Assembly: GCA_020849105.1 (NCBI GenBank)
Contig: JADLGW010000045.1
Location: forward strand, 1-64,000
Reading direction: 5' to 3'
Length of the DNA stretch: 64,000 bases
DNA from: Phycisphaerales bacterium
GTDB taxonomy: Bacteria > Planctomycetota > Phycisphaerae > Phycisphaerales > UBA1924
In this document: positions 43,856 to 53,382 of the stretch, piece after piece
Numbering within the stretch: the stretch's first letter is position 1
Layout: each line of letters starts with the position of its first letter
Made by a program: the position numbers and the translations under genes
Notes under the pieces: generated by a model
Database searches by the model: none
The model's input: only the letters and a program-made list of their open reading frames with translations
Told to the model about the DNA's origin: nothing

Positions 43856-45328
43856 CTACAGCCGCGCCGCGGCCAGGCTCGCCAGTTCGCTCCGCTCGCT
43901 CCTGGCGAGCGTGACGTGCCCGAAGAGCGACAGGCCCTTCATCTTCTCGGCCGCGTATGACAGGCCGTTCGAGGACGAGTCGAGGTACGGGTTGTCGATC
44001 TGCTCGATGTCGCCGGTCAGCACGAGTTTGGTCCCGTCACCGACGCGGCTGGCGATGGTCTTGACCTCGTGGGGGGTGAGGTTCTGGGCCTCGTCCACGA
44101 TCATGAACTGGTGCGGGATCGACCGCCCGCGGATGTAGGTCAGCGGCTCCAGCACGACCTTGCCATCGGCCAGGAGTTTCTGGATGCGCTGCTCGCTGGT
44201 GTGGCTCTCGGCGTTCTGCAGGTGTGAGCCCCGGGTGGAGAGCAGGTAGGTGAGGTTGTCGAAGACCGGCTGCATCCAGGCGGTGAGTTTCTCGTCCTTG
44301 TCCCCGGGCAGGTAGCCGATGTCGCGTCCCATGGGCATGATCGGCCGGGCGACGAGCAGTTTGTCGTAGCGTTCCTCGTTGAAGACCTTGGTCATTCCCG
44401 CGGCAAGCGCCAGGAGCGTCTTTCCGGTGCCGGCCGAGCCGAGGAGGGTGACAAACTTGATCTCGTCGTCCAGCAGCAGGTCCAGGGCCATGGTTTGCTG
44501 GACGTTGCGGGCCAGGATGCCGAAGGTGGGCTTGCGCGGCCCGGTGATCGGGATGACGTGGTCGGTGTCCGCGAGGCGGCGGGCCAGCCCGGTGTGGGCC
44601 GCGTCCCCGGTGTCGCGCAGCGACACGAACTGGTTCGGGATCAGGTCGCGCCGGAAGGGCCGCCCTTCCGCGTCCTTGCCCGCCAGGGCGTGCTCGAGCC
44701 TGGCGGTTGCGAGCATCCGTTCGCGGTAGAGTTCGTCGATCAGGTCGCCGTCCACGTCGGCCGTCAGGTAGCCGGTGTAGAGGTGCTCCGCATCGACCTT
44801 CTGGTTCTCGAAGTCCTCGGTGGCGATCCCCAGCGCGTCGCTCTTGATGCGCGCGGAAAGATCCTTGGACACGAACACCGCGCGCTTCCCCTCCCGGTGC
44901 AGGCCCCACGCGACCGCGATGATCCGGTTGTCCGGGCTGTCCTCCTGGAGCACGCCGGGACGCTCGTGATCCAGCACGTCGATCCGGATCGTTCCTGTCT
45001 GCCCGTTCGACCCCACACTGGCCGCGGCGGTCGCCGATGGGCTGAAGTGCCCCCACTCCACGCCCTCGGTCAGGCGGCCGCGGGAGCGGAGGCGGTCCAG
45101 GTGGCGGATGCACTCGCGGGCGTTGCGTCCGATGTCGGTCTCCAGCCTCTTCATCTTGTCGAGTTCCTCGACCACGGTGAAGGGGATGATGACGTGGTGC
45201 TCCTTGAACACGAAGAGCGCGTTGGGGTTGTGGAGCAGCACGTTGGTGTCAAGCACAAAGTGTTTGGTGCCCTGGCTCTGATCCCGCCGGGGTGCGGGCG
45301 GGGTGGGGGCTGGCTTGCGGCTGGTCAT
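43856..45328 (-). CDS. PIN-domain / PhoH-family ATPase
   Basis: Two domains: an N-terminal PIN-like nuclease domain (about residues 20-155, with FVLDTNVLLHNP, an acidic Asp-rich site and NRIIAVAWGLHREGKRAVFVS) and a C-terminal PhoH ATPase (about 250-490) with Walker A GSAGTGKT, ARPIMPMGRDIGYLPGD and Walker B FMIVDEAQN. The family is thought to link RNA cleavage with ATP-driven unwinding. The stop lies 161 bases from the convergent glyA stop. It is the last gene of the 86aa-267aa-DUF456-PhoH run. Confidence 0.94.
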   Translation of the reverse strand: MTSRKPAPTPPAPRRDQSQGTKHFVLDTNVLLHNPNALFVFKEHHVIIPFTVVEELDKMKRLETDIGRNARECIRHLDRLRSRGRLTEGVEWGHFSPSATAAASVGSNGQTGTIRIDVLDHERPGVLQEDSPDNRIIAVAWGLHREGKRAVFVSKDLSARIKSDALGIATEDFENQKVDAEHLYTGYLTADVDGDLIDELYRERMLATARLEHALAGKDAEGRPFRRDLIPNQFVSLRDTGDAAHTGLARRLADTDHVIPITGPRKPTFGILARNVQQTMALDLLLDDEIKFVTLLGSAGTGKTLLALAAGMTKVFNEERYDKLLVARPIMPMGRDIGYLPGDKDEKLTAWMQPVFDNLTYLLSTRGSHLQNAESHTSEQRIQKLLADGKVVLEPLTYIRGRSIPHQFMIVDEAQNLTPHEVKTIASRVGDGTKLVLTGDIEQIDNPYLDSSSNGLSYAAEKMKGLSLFGHVTLARSERSELASLAAARL

Positions 45329-45399
45329 GGGCGTAACTTCCGTGTCACGGGTTCCCTCTCCGCGGCAGGCGGGCCGCCTGCCCCGCGGCTGGAGGATAC

Positions 45400-45906
45400 C
45401 TAGGGGAGGAAGGCGGCGACGCAGAGGGCGATCCCTGTCGCCAGCGTCAGCAGCGTCTTCACGACGACAGCCACGAAACGGCCGACCGCCGCGCCCCGGC
45501 CGACCCTCACCGAGTGAGACCAGGACCTTCCGGCGATGGCGCGTTCTCCCGCGGCCGCGCCCAGCCCGGCGCCCAGGACACCGCCGACGATCGAACCGAT
45601 GATCGGGACGACGAAGGTTCCGGCGATGGCACCCGCCAGGGCCCCGATCACGGCGGACCAGGCGCCGGCGCGCCCGCCGCCGGCCCGTTTGGCCCCGGCG
45701 CCGGACGCGGCCAGTTCGATGACCTCGCCCAGCAGGCCGAGCACCAGGCCGGCGCCGAGTGTCCACCACGAGAATGTCCCCGGTTGCCACCACTGGAGCC
45801 CGAGCGCAACGAGCAGGATGAACCAGAGGCCCGGGAGAGTGATCAGCGTGAGCAGCGTGCCCAGCACGGTTGCCAGCGCCAGGATCGAGCCTGCCAGGAT
45901 CGTCAA
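45400..45906 (-). CDS. DUF456 membrane protein
   Basis: The 168-residue protein has the typical DUF456 pattern: hydrophobic helices at 5-25 and 27-44, LGLLGEVIELAASGAGAKR (a conserved E-x-x-x-x-x-G pattern), and a Gly-rich central section (GALAGAIAGTFVVPIIGS, GGVLGAGLGAAAGE), with a last helix at the end. Function is unknown. It lies between the 267-residue gene and PIN-PhoH, all on the minus strand. Confidence 0.9.
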   Translation of the reverse strand: MTILAGSILALATVLGTLLTLITLPGLWFILLVALGLQWWQPGTFSWWTLGAGLVLGLLGEVIELAASGAGAKRAGGGRAGAWSAVIGALAGAIAGTFVVPIIGSIVGGVLGAGLGAAAGERAIAGRSWSHSVRVGRGAAVGRFVAVVVKTLLTLATGIALCVAAFLP

Positions 45907-45937
45907 AGCCCTCTCCGCCCCGCGCCCGCGGCCTCTC

Positions 45938-46741
45938 TCACGATCCTTGCGGCGCCGGCACGGTATTGGCTGTGGGGGCCGCGCGTTCCGGGAACGCGGT
46001 GCGTTCCATCGCCAGGACCCACTCTTCGAGCGGGTGGTGCCTGTAGAGGTCGAGTTTGATCTCCTGCCCGCCGTGCCTGGTGTGGCCGGGGCGGACCTTG
46101 AGGAAGATCAGGAACTTATCCCAGCGCCGCTTGTCGAAGTCCTCGACCTCCGCCGGGACCAGGGTTGATCCATCGGGCAGCGTGAGGCGCTGCTCCGCCG
46201 CGTCCCATCTGTATTTGCGGCGCGCCACCAGCAGGAGGAGCGCGGCCAGGTAGAGAGCGATCAGGGTGCAGGCGGCGAACAGCACCCACTGGACGGGGAT
46301 GTCGTACCAGGACAGGGGCGCGACGGACGGGGCCTTGCCATTGGCCTGGAGCCAGACTTTGGAGAGCGCCTCCCAGGACCCGCGCGGGTCCTGCCGAAGG
46401 GCATCCACCTCGGCCCTGAGTTCCGGAGAATCCAGCCGGCCCAGGACTGCTGACTGCTCGAGCCACGTCCGTTTCGGGGCATCGGCGCCGGAGACGCCCG
46501 GCAGGGCCCGCAGGCGCCGCAGTTCGGCCCGCGGCTCGAAGGCATCGATGGTCGCGTACGTCCTGCCCTGTTCCGTCAGCGCATCCAGGAAGTTGAACTT
46601 CGCCAGCGAGGCCGCGGCGATGGCCCGGTTCGGATAGGCGACCATGGCGTCGTAGAGCGAATAGGCGGCGAAGCCGGCGCACAGGACAATGAAGAGCGTC
46701 ATCCGTACCAGCCAGCGCTTGCCGAGCGTCGTCTGCATCAT
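45938..46741 (-). CDS. two-helix membrane protein, 267 aa, unknown
   Basis: One helix near the N-terminus (about residues 10-32), a soluble section of about 120 residues between membranes, a second helix (about 148-173), and a soluble C-terminal domain with the segments AEQRLTLPDGSTLVPAEVEDF and KRRWDKFLIFLKVRPGH. The latter looks like a small beta domain. No family is recognised. It starts within the stop codon of the upstream 86-residue gene (ATGA), and precedes DUF456 by 31 bases. Confidence 0.78.
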   Translation of the reverse strand: MMQTTLGKRWLVRMTLFIVLCAGFAAYSLYDAMVAYPNRAIAAASLAKFNFLDALTEQGRTYATIDAFEPRAELRRLRALPGVSGADAPKRTWLEQSAVLGRLDSPELRAEVDALRQDPRGSWEALSKVWLQANGKAPSVAPLSWYDIPVQWVLFAACTLIALYLAALLLLVARRKYRWDAAEQRLTLPDGSTLVPAEVEDFDKRRWDKFLIFLKVRPGHTRHGGQEIKLDLYRHHPLEEWVLAMERTAFPERAAPTANTVPAPQGS

Positions 46742-46998
46742 GGCGTCTCCGAGTTATCGGCTCCCCGCCCTCCGGGCCCGCCCAGGCGGGAGAGGGCCAT
46801 GTGCCACCACTGCTCGGCCCGGGCTTGCCCGCCTCTGCGGCGGAGTCTATCGAAACCACCATCGGCCACCCGGCGCAGCGGGATGTGCGGAAAGGCCCAC
46901 GGGGTCCGGAGCGCCCGGTCCAGGAACCGCTCATGGCTGCGCCGGAAGGCCGCGGCGCGGTCCGAGAGTTCGTCCCGTCTGGAGTGACGCCAGAGCAT
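46738..46998 (-). CDS. 86-residue hypothetical protein coupled to the following gene
   Basis: A soluble, strongly basic short protein (many Arg, with FRRSHERFLDRALRTPWAF and AEQWWHMALSRLGG). It has no known motif. The stop overlaps the next start (ATGA), which is the main reason to regard it as real, together with a frame that stays open from the first ATG. It is divergent from the GC-dockerin gene. Confidence 0.55.
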   Translation of the reverse strand: MLWRHSRRDELSDRAAAFRRSHERFLDRALRTPWAFPHIPLRRVADGGFDRLRRRGGQARAEQWWHMALSRLGGPGGRGADNSETP

Positions 46999-47086
46999 GA
47001 CCGGGAGTGTAGGGATACCCGCGGCGGAGCCCCGGGCCTTGACGGGTGTGGTAGGGTGGTCTGCCGGGAGGCCGGAGGAGGTGTGC

Positions 47087-47929
47087 ATGGTGAAGTACGT
47101 TGCGTTCGCGGTGTGCGGGCTCGCCGTGGCCGCCGGGGCCGGCGCCGATGAACTGACCTTCAAGGCGGACAAGGACAACACCTTGTACGAGACCGGCGGC
47201 GGGCCGCCTGTGAGCAACGGGGCCGGCGGCCGCATGTTCGCGGGGGTGACGGCGACGGGCCTGAAGCGGCGGGCGGTGGTCGTGTTCGACCTGGCGGAGA
47301 TCCCCGCGGGCTCGACCATCAACAGCGTCACGCTCGAACTGCACATGTCGATGTCCATTTCCGGCAGCGTGCCGATGACGGTGCACCGGGTCCTGGCCGA
47401 CTGGGGCGAGGGGACGTCCGTCGCCGGGCAGGGCCAGGGCGGCGGGGCCCCGGCGACGGCGGGCGATGCGACCTGGGACGACCGCTTCTATCCGGGGCAG
47501 ACCTGGATCACGCCGGGCGGGGAGTATGAGCCCGAGCCCAGCGGTACGACGCAGGTCGGCTCCACGGGTACCTACCAGTGGTCCGGCCCGTCGCTGGTCA
47601 TTGACGTGCAGGGCTGGGTCGATGCGCCGGCGAGTTGTTTCGGCTGGCTGATTGCCGGGGATGAATCGGCGTCGTCCACGGCGAAGGCGTTCGATACGCA
47701 CGAGAACACGGACCCGAACGCAAGGCCGCGACTGATCGTGGACTTCACACCCCCGGGGGCGTGCTACCCGGACTGCAACGGCGACCACGCGCTGAACCTG
47801 TCGGACTTCGGGTGTTTTACGACGAAGTTCGCGCTGGGCGATCCGTACGCGGACTGCAACGGCGACGGGGTGCGGAACCTTTCGGATTTCGGATGCTTCA
47901 CGACGAAGTTCGCACTGGGTTGCCCGTAA
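47087..47929 (+). CDS. DNRLRE-domain protein with two GC-type dockerin repeats, 280 aa
   Basis: A signal peptide (residues 1-20, ending AGAGADE) leads to a DNRLRE-type beta-sandwich (FKADKDNTLYE, MFAGVTATGLKRRAVVVFDL), typical of bacterial carbohydrate-associated proteins. The last 50 residues hold two dockerin-like repeats with DCNGDHALNLSDFGCFTTKF and DCNGDGVRNLSDFGCFTTKF, each with a Ca-binding D-x-N-G-D loop and two Cys, ending in CP. Such GC-type dockerins are characteristic of Phycisphaerae and probably attach the protein to a partner at the cell surface. GGAGGAGG 6 bases upstream fixes the start. Confidence 0.93.
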   Translation: MVKYVAFAVCGLAVAAGAGADELTFKADKDNTLYETGGGPPVSNGAGGRMFAGVTATGLKRRAVVVFDLAEIPAGSTINSVTLELHMSMSISGSVPMTVHRVLADWGEGTSVAGQGQGGGAPATAGDATWDDRFYPGQTWITPGGEYEPEPSGTTQVGSTGTYQWSGPSLVIDVQGWVDAPASCFGWLIAGDESASSTAKAFDTHENTDPNARPRLIVDFTPPGACYPDCNGDHALNLSDFGCFTTKFALGDPYADCNGDGVRNLSDFGCFTTKFALGCP

Positions 47930-47995
47930 GGAAGGGTCGCGACGGCGACTGGGGCATCGCTCCCCCGCCCCGGTCTGACGCCGTACCCCGCGCGT

Positions 47996-48418
47996 TCAGT
48001 GATCGTCGGTGATGTTGACCCAGCGGGGGTCGGAGGCGGCGGCGCTGGCCGCGTCGTCCGGGTCGATCTGCGCGACCTCGTCGTTGTACCGGACCCAGTG
48101 GACGGTCAGCAGGCCCAGGAGGAGCGCCGCGGCCCAGGCGCCCACCTCGGCCTGGCGGGTGCGTCGGTAGAAAAACAGGATGAGGACGGCCAGCAGAACG
48201 GTGGCGCACTTCCACGACACGACGACGGCCGAACTGTTGTAACGCATGATGAGCCTGGCGACGGGGTTGCTCTCGAGCATCCCGATGCCCCGCAGGTGGG
48301 TCAGGGTCATGTAGAGGTCGGTGACGGACAGCAGGACGACGATGCAGAGGAGCGCGGCGACGCGCTGGGCGCGATCGAACTTCCGCACGCCGCGAACGGC
48401 CGTTTTCGGGTGCTCCAT
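47996..48418 (-). CDS. DUF5658-like membrane protein, 140 aa
   Basis: Three hydrophobic helices (about residues 20-42, 67-84 and 91-107) and the family-typical opening VTDLYMTLTHLRGIGMLESN with a conserved Glu-x-Asn-Pro (ESNP). Ends in a charged tail (DPRWVNITDDH). Function is unknown. It is divergent from the PQQ-propeller gene. Confidence 0.75.
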   Translation of the reverse strand: MEHPKTAVRGVRKFDRAQRVAALLCIVVLLSVTDLYMTLTHLRGIGMLESNPVARLIMRYNSSAVVVSWKCATVLLAVLILFFYRRTRQAEVGAWAAALLLGLLTVHWVRYNDEVAQIDPDDAASAAASDPRWVNITDDH

Positions 48419-48555
48419 GACGCCTCTCCGGCTGCATCGGATGGTGCGCGCGTCGCCTCCATGGTCGCGGCCCCCGTAGACTGACCCGGCGCGGAGTTTG
48501 TGCCGATTAGTCGGGCGTGGGGCGGGGGCCCGGCGGCCCGAAGAAGGGGGCGTTC

Positions 48556-51500
48556 TTGGCGCGAGCGTCTTGGTGGGCGGTTGCTGCGGGGCTGGTGCTG
48601 GGGGCTGCCGCGCGCGCCCAGGGCCCGAACCCCGTCTACGCCGACTTCTCCCCGCTCGCGTCGGACACGCTGGCCCATATCGCGGAGTTCACCAGCGCCG
48701 GCAACCTGGGCGAGGCGTCGCGCCAGTGCCAGCGTCTGCTGGATGAGCACGGCGGCCAGGTGGTGCCGGTGCCGGGCGACCCGGACCTGTTTGTAAGCGT
48801 GCGTTCGCGGGTGCACGCGGTGCTGCTGTCGTCGCCGGATCTGCTGGCCCGCTACCGCGAGAACGAGGGTGCGGTGGCGCGGGCGGCCCTGGAGGACGGT
48901 TCGCTCCGATCCGCGCGGCGCGTGGAGGACGTTCGTCTGCTGACGCCGGCCGGGCTGGAGGCGGCGCTGCGGGTTGCGCAGGACCACCTGGAATCGGCAC
49001 GGTTCGAGGCGGCCCGCCTGACGCTGGAGCAACTGGAGCGGCACCCCGATCGTGCGGGTGAGGGGGGCGCCCGGGCGGCGCGGCTGCTGGGAGAGGTCGC
49101 GCGATACCTGGCAGAACCCGGGCGGCACGAGGCGCTCGCCCGGGCGGAGCGCTGGGCGGGAACGGTCGGCCCCGGGGCGCCGCGGGCTGGACCGGCCGAG
49201 GTTCCGCCGTGGATCGGCCTGCCGGTGTACACGCTGGATCGGCCGGCGGCGGAGGTCGAATCGTCCGGGTCCAGCGCTCCGCTGTGGACCGCCAACATTG
49301 ACCCGAGTTGGGAGCCGCCCCCCCCTTCGCCGCAGATGCCCGGGGCTCCGGCGCTGGCTCTTGATGAATCACGGATGTGGGTGGCGCCGGCGGTTTCGGG
49401 CGAGACGCTGTACACCAACGACGGGACGACGATCACCGCCCGGGACCGGTTCACGCTCCAGGCCCGGTGGTCCACGCGTCCATCCGCGGACCGAACGGTG
49501 GACGACCCGGAGGGCGTGCACCAGAACGCCGCGATGCGCGGTGCCGGGCGAGCCCTGGAGGACATGTGCTTCGTCACGGTTGCCGGGCGCGTGGTGCTGG
49601 CGACAACGGGGCTGGCCCGTGACGGCGACCGCGACGGCGACCCGCGCACCCACGCTCTGGACGCGGCGACCGGGCGCGTGCTGTGGTCCGTGTTCGTGCC
49701 GGACCTGGACCCGCAACTGGAGACCGGGAGCGTGCGCGGCCCGGTGCTCGTGGACGGCGACATGGCCGTGGTGGTGGTGCGGAAGGCGGCGCTGGCCCGA
49801 CGGGTGGTGAGCGTGTACCTGGCGGGGCTGTCGCTGCGCACGGGCGCGGTCCGTTGGGTGCGCCTGGTCGGCAGCGCGGGCGCCCTGCCCTACATCCAGC
49901 AGCGGCGGATCGGCGACGCGGCGGTGCTGGATCGGGGCGTGGTGTACGTCCAGGACCAACTCGGCATCATGGGCGCGGTGGAGGCCGCGACCGGCAGGCC
50001 GGTGTGGACGCGGCGGATGGCGGTGCAACGCAACGCCGAACAGGGCACGCTCCCCTGGCGTTTCGGGGAACCGGTGCTGGACGCGACCGGGATGGTGGTG
50101 CTGTCGCCCGACCAGGGCAGCGTGCTGCGGCTGGACCGTGCCACGGGAGCGATCGTGGCGTCGCGTCCGGCCCCGCAACTGGGCGATCCGGGGTACATCC
50201 TGCGGGCCGGTGGCGACGTGGCCTGTGTCGGTGAAACCCGGGTCACGCTGGTCCCGCTCGTGGACATCGGAGCCGGACCGATCCGGGCGACCAAGGCGGT
50301 GCCGAGCAAGATCCGGGGGCGGGTGGTGGTGGCCGGCGACCGCCTGCTGCTGCCGCGGCTGGAGGGCTTCACGCTGGTGGACCTGGGCCATCCGGACGGC
50401 GACGGGGAACTCCACACCCTGGACACCCCGGGGAACGTGCTGCCGGTACCGGGGCAGCTGCTTGTCCTCGACGGCTTGTCGGCGCACAGTTACCTGGACT
50501 GGCCGCTGGCCGACCGGCTGCTTTCGGCGCGCATGGAACACGACCCGGCGGACCCGGCGCCGGCGATCACATACGCCGAACTCGCATTTCGGGCGGGGCA
50601 CCCGGGGGCGATTGCGGCCTCCGCGGACAAGGCACTGGCCGCGCTCGACCGGGGCGGTTCGGCCGTGCTGCGCACCCGACTGTTCGGATCGCTGCGCGAC
50701 ATGGTGGCGGCCAGCCAGGGTCCGGAGCCCGGGCCGCGGGCGCTGCCGCCCGATGTGCTGGCGGCGGTGATCGAACGCCTGGGGCGTGCTGCGCAGACGC
50801 CGGCGGAACGTGTGGTTCACCTGATGGCGCTGGGGCGGCTGGAGGAGACGCGCGACCGGGCGGGCCCCGCGATCGAGGCGTACCAGCGGATCCTTGCCGA
50901 CGCGGCGATGGGCGCCACACTGTGGCAGGGGCCGGGGCTGCGGGTCCGGGCCGGTCTGGAGGCGGCGCGAAGGGTGCGCGGGCTCGTAACGGCCCACGGC
51001 GCGGCGTCCTACGCACCCTTCGATGCGGAGGCCGAGTTTGCCCTGCGCGCCCTGGGGGCAGCGCCGGGCCCCGCGGCGCTGGAACGGATCGCGGCCCAAT
51101 ACCCGGCGTCCGCCCATTCGGCGTCTGTGTGGCTGCGTGCGGCGTCGCTGCACGAACGTGCCGGTCGCGATCACGCGGCGAGCGCTGACCTGCGGGAGGC
51201 GCTGGCCTCCGCTGAACTCGCCCTCACCGCCGGGCAGGCGATCGATCCCGCCGTTCCGGGAGAGATCGCGGGACGCCTGCTGGCCGGATTCCGGGCGGGG
51301 CAGGAGCCGTACGCCGCGTTGCGGCTGGTGCGGCGGCTCGGCTCGGGGACGCCGCCCATCACGCCGACTTCCGCCGGCAAACCGATTGACCTGGCCGCGC
51401 TCGACGCGGAACTCTCCAAGACCCTTTCGGGCGAGAACCGCCTGCCGCGGATCGGGGCCGATCTGGAGGCCGAACCGCAGGCCCTGGTCGGCTGGGCGCT

Positions 51501-52893
51501 CATGGAGCCGATCAGCCGCGAACGTGCCTCCGCCGAGCATGTGATGATGCTGAATCGCTCGGAGTTGAGGGTGGCGCTGTGGGGTGTGCCGATGAGCCGC
51601 GGCGGGCCGGGTGACACCACCGGGCCGACGCGGCTGTCGATGCTGTGGAGCCGGCCGTTCGAGCGCGCCGAGCCGCGCGTGCTGCGGCTGGAGGCCGGCG
51701 CGGTGTACCTGCTGTGGGACCGCGCGGAACAGGGTTTCGCGATCGAGAAGATCGACACGGTGACTGGACTGACGGAATGGAAGACCGATCCGCACGCGGC
51801 GTACTTCGCCGGGGAGTCGTCGTGGACCCAGCGGGCCGCCCTGACCCCGGAGGTCATCGAGACTCCCGTGGACGGGCCGGTAGCGCCCCTGCACGTCCTG
51901 GTGGCGGTGGGCGAGCGGGCGGTGATCCTGGCGGACCGAACGGGGCGGGTGGTCGCGTTTGATCCGGCGACCGGGGCCCCGCTGTGGCACGTCGTGAGTT
52001 CGCTGTGGCACATGCACGACGTCGCCATCCTGGGTGGCATCGTTGCCGTCGGTGGGGTGGCGCCGCCCGCGGACAACCCGGGCGCACTCTCGGGGTGGCA
52101 CTCGGACATCGAGGTCTTTGATGCCCGGACCGGCGCCCCCGGGGCGGGGGTGACGTCGCTTGAAGGGACGCTCCGCTGGCTGCGGATCGCGGACACCGGG
52201 AACGCGGCGGGCCCGGCGATCCTGGCGGCCCTTGACGCCAGCCTTGTCTCCTTTGACGCCGCGACCGGCCGGCGCAACTGGGAGTGGCCCGGTTCCGGCG
52301 GGTTCGAGTCCATCGGTGCCTGGGTGCTCGGGGGCCGCCTGTTCGTCCTGGGCGAGGACCGGGCGCTCTGGATGGTCCCCGTGGATGCGGGGGGCGACGA
52401 CCAGACGCGATCGCTCGACACCTTCAACCGGTTGACCAACAACGGGGTGGTCCACGCGGTGGAGGTTCCGGGGCCCGCGGGTCCGCTCGCGGCCTTCGTC
52501 AGCGGGCGCGGGGTCCTGGTCTACGACCCCGGCCGTGCGGAGCGCCCCGGGCGCAGCGGATCACCCGCAGCGCTCGTCGGTATCGATGCGCTGGTGCCGC
52601 AGGAGAACGTGCTGGACCCGACAGGGGGCACGATGCAACTGGTCACGCCGGTGGTCACGAGGACGCTGTTCGTGGCGCTGGAGCAGTACCCGCAGGTGCT
52701 GGAGGACAAGCGGCAGGTCTACACCCTGCACCTGCTGGATGCACGAAACGGGAAGATGCAGGGCCCGGCCACCAACCTGGTCATGTGGGCCGCTCCTCAG
52801 GCCGTCGCCGCCATCGATGGCCGGATCATCATCACGAGCGGCGACATCCGCGCGGTGACGCTGGTGTACGGGGCGCCGGAGGCTGATCGCTGA
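48556..52893 (+). CDS. exported PQQ-type beta-propeller with a TPR-like middle, 1445 aa
   Basis: The signal peptide (residues 1-22, MARASWWAVAAGLVLGAAAR) starts at a TTG at 48556, preceded by AAGAAGGGGG; a GTG at 48517 would add 13 residues. After an N-terminal helical part (about 25-220), two blocks of PQQ-like beta-propeller repeats appear (about 280-640 and 1000-1440), with lines like LDAATGRVLWSVFVPD, VEAATGRPVWTRRM and FDPATGAPLWHVVS. Between them (about 650-1000) lies a helical TPR-like region. It is probably a periplasmic scaffold or binding protein; no enzyme motif is visible. Two YkgJ-like genes follow within 22 bases. Confidence 0.9.
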   Translation: MARASWWAVAAGLVLGAAARAQGPNPVYADFSPLASDTLAHIAEFTSAGNLGEASRQCQRLLDEHGGQVVPVPGDPDLFVSVRSRVHAVLLSSPDLLARYRENEGAVARAALEDGSLRSARRVEDVRLLTPAGLEAALRVAQDHLESARFEAARLTLEQLERHPDRAGEGGARAARLLGEVARYLAEPGRHEALARAERWAGTVGPGAPRAGPAEVPPWIGLPVYTLDRPAAEVESSGSSAPLWTANIDPSWEPPPPSPQMPGAPALALDESRMWVAPAVSGETLYTNDGTTITARDRFTLQARWSTRPSADRTVDDPEGVHQNAAMRGAGRALEDMCFVTVAGRVVLATTGLARDGDRDGDPRTHALDAATGRVLWSVFVPDLDPQLETGSVRGPVLVDGDMAVVVVRKAALARRVVSVYLAGLSLRTGAVRWVRLVGSAGALPYIQQRRIGDAAVLDRGVVYVQDQLGIMGAVEAATGRPVWTRRMAVQRNAEQGTLPWRFGEPVLDATGMVVLSPDQGSVLRLDRATGAIVASRPAPQLGDPGYILRAGGDVACVGETRVTLVPLVDIGAGPIRATKAVPSKIRGRVVVAGDRLLLPRLEGFTLVDLGHPDGDGELHTLDTPGNVLPVPGQLLVLDGLSAHSYLDWPLADRLLSARMEHDPADPAPAITYAELAFRAGHPGAIAASADKALAALDRGGSAVLRTRLFGSLRDMVAASQGPEPGPRALPPDVLAAVIERLGRAAQTPAERVVHLMALGRLEETRDRAGPAIEAYQRILADAAMGATLWQGPGLRVRAGLEAARRVRGLVTAHGAASYAPFDAEAEFALRALGAAPGPAALERIAAQYPASAHSASVWLRAASLHERAGRDHAASADLREALASAELALTAGQAIDPAVPGEIAGRLLAGFRAGQEPYAALRLVRRLGSGTPPITPTSAGKPIDLAALDAELSKTLSGENRLPRIGADLEAEPQALVGWALMEPISRERASAEHVMMLNRSELRVALWGVPMSRGGPGDTTGPTRLSMLWSRPFERAEPRVLRLEAGAVYLLWDRAEQGFAIEKIDTVTGLTEWKTDPHAAYFAGESSWTQRAALTPEVIETPVDGPVAPLHVLVAVGERAVILADRTGRVVAFDPATGAPLWHVVSSLWHMHDVAILGGIVAVGGVAPPADNPGALSGWHSDIEVFDARTGAPGAGVTSLEGTLRWLRIADTGNAAGPAILAALDASLVSFDAATGRRNWEWPGSGGFESIGAWVLGGRLFVLGEDRALWMVPVDAGGDDQTRSLDTFNRLTNNGVVHAVEVPGPAGPLAAFVSGRGVLVYDPGRAERPGRSGSPAALVGIDALVPQENVLDPTGGTMQLVTPVVTRTLFVALEQYPQVLEDKRQVYTLHLLDARNGKMQGPATNLVMWAAPQAVAAIDGRIIITSGDIRAVTLVYGAPEADR

Positions 52894-52914
52894 CTCCGGC
52901 GCGTACGCTTGCCC

Positions 52915-53382
52915 GTGAGTGACGAGGGGCGTCAGGAAGGGGACTGGTTTGACCCGGTGTCGGGTGAGCGCGGGCTGCGCTTCTCCTGCACCATGTGCGG
53001 GAACTGCTGCACCGGGCCGGAGGGGTTCGTGCTTGTGAGCGCGGAGGAATCACTCCGGCTGGCGGCCAGGCTCGGCCTGGAGCACGCCGAGTTTCTTGGG
53101 CGGTACACGCACGTCACGCGGGAGGGGCGCTCGCTCAGGGAATCGCGGACAACGCACGGATTTGACTGCATCTTCCTCGACCGCACGAGCGTCCCGGGGC
53201 GAGCGGTCTGCGGCGTCTACCAGGACCGCCCCGCGCAGTGCCGTACCTGGCCGTTCTGGAGCACCATCGTCCGCTCGCGGCGGGACTGGGAACATGCCGG
53301 GCGCCGTTGCCCGGGGATCGGCCGGGGCGAACTGATTCCGCCGGAGCGGGTCCGCATCCTCCGCGACACGGTGCCCATGTGA
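52915..53382 (+). CDS. YkgJ-family cysteine cluster protein, 155 aa
   Basis: Putative iron- or zinc-binding protein with the family signature CTMCGNCC (about residues 25-32), then a Cys in FDCIFLD, a further Cys in RAVCGVY, and RPAQCRTWPFW with another Cys-rich turn near RRCPGI. The eight cysteines probably chelate a metal cluster. GTG at 52915 is the likely start; a TTG at 52909 is an alternative. It follows the PQQ protein by 21 bases and overlaps the next gene as GTGA, so the three are one operon. Confidence 0.93.
   Translation: MSDEGRQEGDWFDPVSGERGLRFSCTMCGNCCTGPEGFVLVSAEESLRLAARLGLEHAEFLGRYTHVTREGRSLRESRTTHGFDCIFLDRTSVPGRAVCGVYQDRPAQCRTWPFWSTIVRSRRDWEHAGRRCPGIGRGELIPPERVRILRDTVPM

Noticed and set aside
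49369-52455. Open frame of 1028 codons on the minus strand, antisense to the PQQ-propeller gene
   Set aside because: Rich in Arg, Pro and His with no structural pattern, as expected for the complementary frame of a high-GC gene; the plus strand has a signal peptide and propeller repeats.
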